Shown piece by piece: positions 62,564 to 64,000 of a DNA stretch of 64,000 nt. Within the stretch, counting starts at the first letter, position 1, and the number at the start of each line of letters is the position of its first letter. Made by a program: the position numbers and the translations under genes. The notes below the pieces were generated by a model. That model was not told where the DNA came from and ran no database searches. It saw nothing but the letters and a program-made list of their open reading frames with translations. The stretch spans positions 1 through 64,000 of the forward strand of contig JACVRA010000055.1 in assembly GCA_019828545.1 (NCBI GenBank). The letters run 5' to 3'. The DNA is from Paracamarosporium sp. OC-R06-R3 (lineage: Eukaryota; Ascomycota; Dothideomycetes; Pleosporales; Didymosphaeriaceae).

Positions 62564-64000
62564 ATGGTGGCGGGACAGAAGCGGCCATACTACAACGGCC
62601 ACGCCCCTCCGGACGTGTCCGCGGGACCGCGATCGCAAGCACGCCCGTCCAAGTCGGCACGTACCGGCCACCATTCCCAACCAGCACGCACAGCACCTGG
62701 CTCGTCCCAGCACGACCCGGTAGTCATCGATGACGACGACGACGATGAAGATGCATCGCAGGAAGTGCAAGACTCGAGCCAGAGCTTCGGCGAGACCGAC
62801 ATGAGCTACGTCTTGTACGGCGTTATCAACACAAAAATCGTGGGCGTCCGCTACTACAATGGGCATGCGACTGTGGGGGAAATTGCCATACCCCGACGCG
62901 AGCCGCACAACCAGTATGACCGTGAGTGTTCTGCGTCGTGAGCAGGACCGTCCATGTCCCGATTGCTGACACGCCTTCGAGGTAACGCTATCCAGGTTCT
63001 CAACGTGAACCGCGCACAGATCGGGCACATACCGAGGACGCAAGCCGCAAAGCTTGCTCCATTCATGGACAGTCGTAGCCTTATCGTCGAAGCTACCATT
63101 ACCGGGCACAAGGAATACTTTGAGTGTCCCCTCGTGCTTCGTATCTATGGCCCTACTGAACCCAACACGCGCCAGAGCCTCATTGAACGCATGAGAGCCG
63201 CCGGGCTTCCTACTTCGACTTGGAAGGACGCTACGCAACGACAAAAAGATGAGCGAGAAAGACAGAAGCTAGCAGCGCAAGCTGCGAACAGGATGAAGAA
63301 GCAGGGTGGCGCCGTTGTGGGACTCGGTGGAGGCCAACAATTCGAGAATGGCTTGGCAGAGTATGCAGCTGGATCTTCGCAGGGAGCCGGGCCAGGGCCA
63401 AGTCTGGAGGATATTATTGGGGGCAGTGAGCGGTTCAATCCGCGAAACGCTGAGCATTTTGTCGAAGAGTTCGACATTAAGGAGACGGATCTGGTAAGCC
63501 CCCAACACTTGGCTAATCGCAGCATACTAACAGTCATAGGCCGCGATGCCACAGGCCGACCAGCCAGAGGCTCTATCCACCGAGCTGCATAAGTTCCAAC
63601 TTCAAGGTCTGCACTGGCTGCTTGAGAAGGAGAGTCCCAGACTACCATCAGAGGGCTCCAAGGATGTTGTACAATTGTGGCAACGCCATACTACAATGCG
63701 CGGCGCGTTCACCAACCTTGCTACAAACTTCTCAGTCACTAATCCTTCCTTGGCCAGTGGCGGCATCTTGGCTGATGACATGGGCTTAGGAAAGACTATC
63801 CAGGTCATTTCACTAATCATGGCTGACCGCCAACTTGGTCTTCGAGCCCCTGATGTCTGCAACGCCACGTTAATTCTTGCGCCTGTAAGTGTGATGAGCA
63901 ACTGGAGCACGCAGATCAAGAAGCATATCAAAGAGGAATATGCTCTTCGCGTCATGTTCTATCATGGTTCGCGAAAGGAAACAATCACTCCCAAATCGAT
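62564..64000 (+). CDS. HIRAN-SNF2 DNA translocase, HLTF/Rad5-like (3' end outside window)
   Basis: 5' part of a large SWI/SNF-family ATPase. Three exons so far (62564-62921, 62982-63493, 63540 to the window edge), with introns of 60 and 46 nt. About 110 polar residues with an Asp run open the protein. A HIRAN domain follows (VLYGVINTKIVGVRYYNGHA; QYDRNAIQVLNVNRAQIGHIPR across the first splice), which binds 3' DNA ends in HLTF. The SNF2 motor begins after FQLQGLHWLLEKE, with motif I LADDMGLGKTIQVISLI and motif Ia LILAPVSVMSNWSTQI. The window ends before motif II and any RING finger, so ubiquitin-ligase activity cannot be judged. Likely role is replication-fork remodelling or post-replication repair. 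Confidence 0.9.

Overview
This window is nuclear DNA of a filamentous ascomycete, most likely a Dothideomycete such as one of the Pleosporales. The kingdom call rests on short GT-AG introns (about 46-150 nt, often with a CTAAC/CTAAT branch point), Zn2Cys6 and HET-domain proteins, an autophagy Atg1 kinase, fungal forms of HIS1, ARO3, BET2, GDB1 and POL31, and compact gene spacing. The class call is inference from overall gene style, not proven. I see 25 protein-coding genes (one cut by the right edge) and one gene relic. No rRNA, tRNA, CRISPR or intact transposon was recognised.

Left part (1-15 kb): a mitochondrial ribosomal GTPase (DAP3/mS29) and a nitronate monooxygenase on the plus strand. 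Next is a small heat-shock protein on the minus strand with a TATA box and a well-formed heat-shock element array. About 2.9 kb of AT-rich sequence without a recognisable gene follows. HIS1 and ribosomal protein S28e are divergent; their shared promoter carries paired TGACTC sites. Then come a broken alpha/beta-hydrolase relic and a DHA1-type MFS drug transporter.

Middle (15-35 kb): Atg1 with a long pyrimidine-rich leader and a short upstream ORF. Then a HET-domain protein, a tiny three-exon SDH assembly factor (LYR family), and an unrecognised three-exon gene. ARO3 (entry to the shikimate pathway) lies head-to-head with a 3-dehydroshikimate dehydratase-like enzyme. A secretory-type epoxide hydrolase and a Ser/Thr-rich secreted protein with duplicated CPYPYPG motifs follow.

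Right part (35-64 kb): a second HET protein and, divergent from it, the DNA polymerase delta small subunit with an MBF-like promoter palindrome. A same-strand trio follows: Zn-alcohol dehydrogenase (one intron holds a poly-G/NN/poly-C assembly gap), a Zn2Cys6 regulator and an intracellular-type GH3 beta-glucosidase. Then come an AIG1/FAR-17a membrane hydrolase, a zinc-finger-like protein, the Rab geranylgeranyltransferase beta subunit, a RhoGAP with a GC-AG intron, glycogen debranching enzyme, and the 5' part of a HIRAN-SNF2 (HLTF/Rad5-like) DNA translocase.

Most genes are conserved housekeeping functions in metabolism, replication, autophagy and vesicle traffic. Accessory content is confined to the HET genes, the AT-rich gap, the hydrolase relic, the 30-34 kb secreted pair and the ADH-regulator-glucosidase trio. 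Multi-exon models below were built by hand from splice signals; each complete one sums to a multiple of three and is open throughout.
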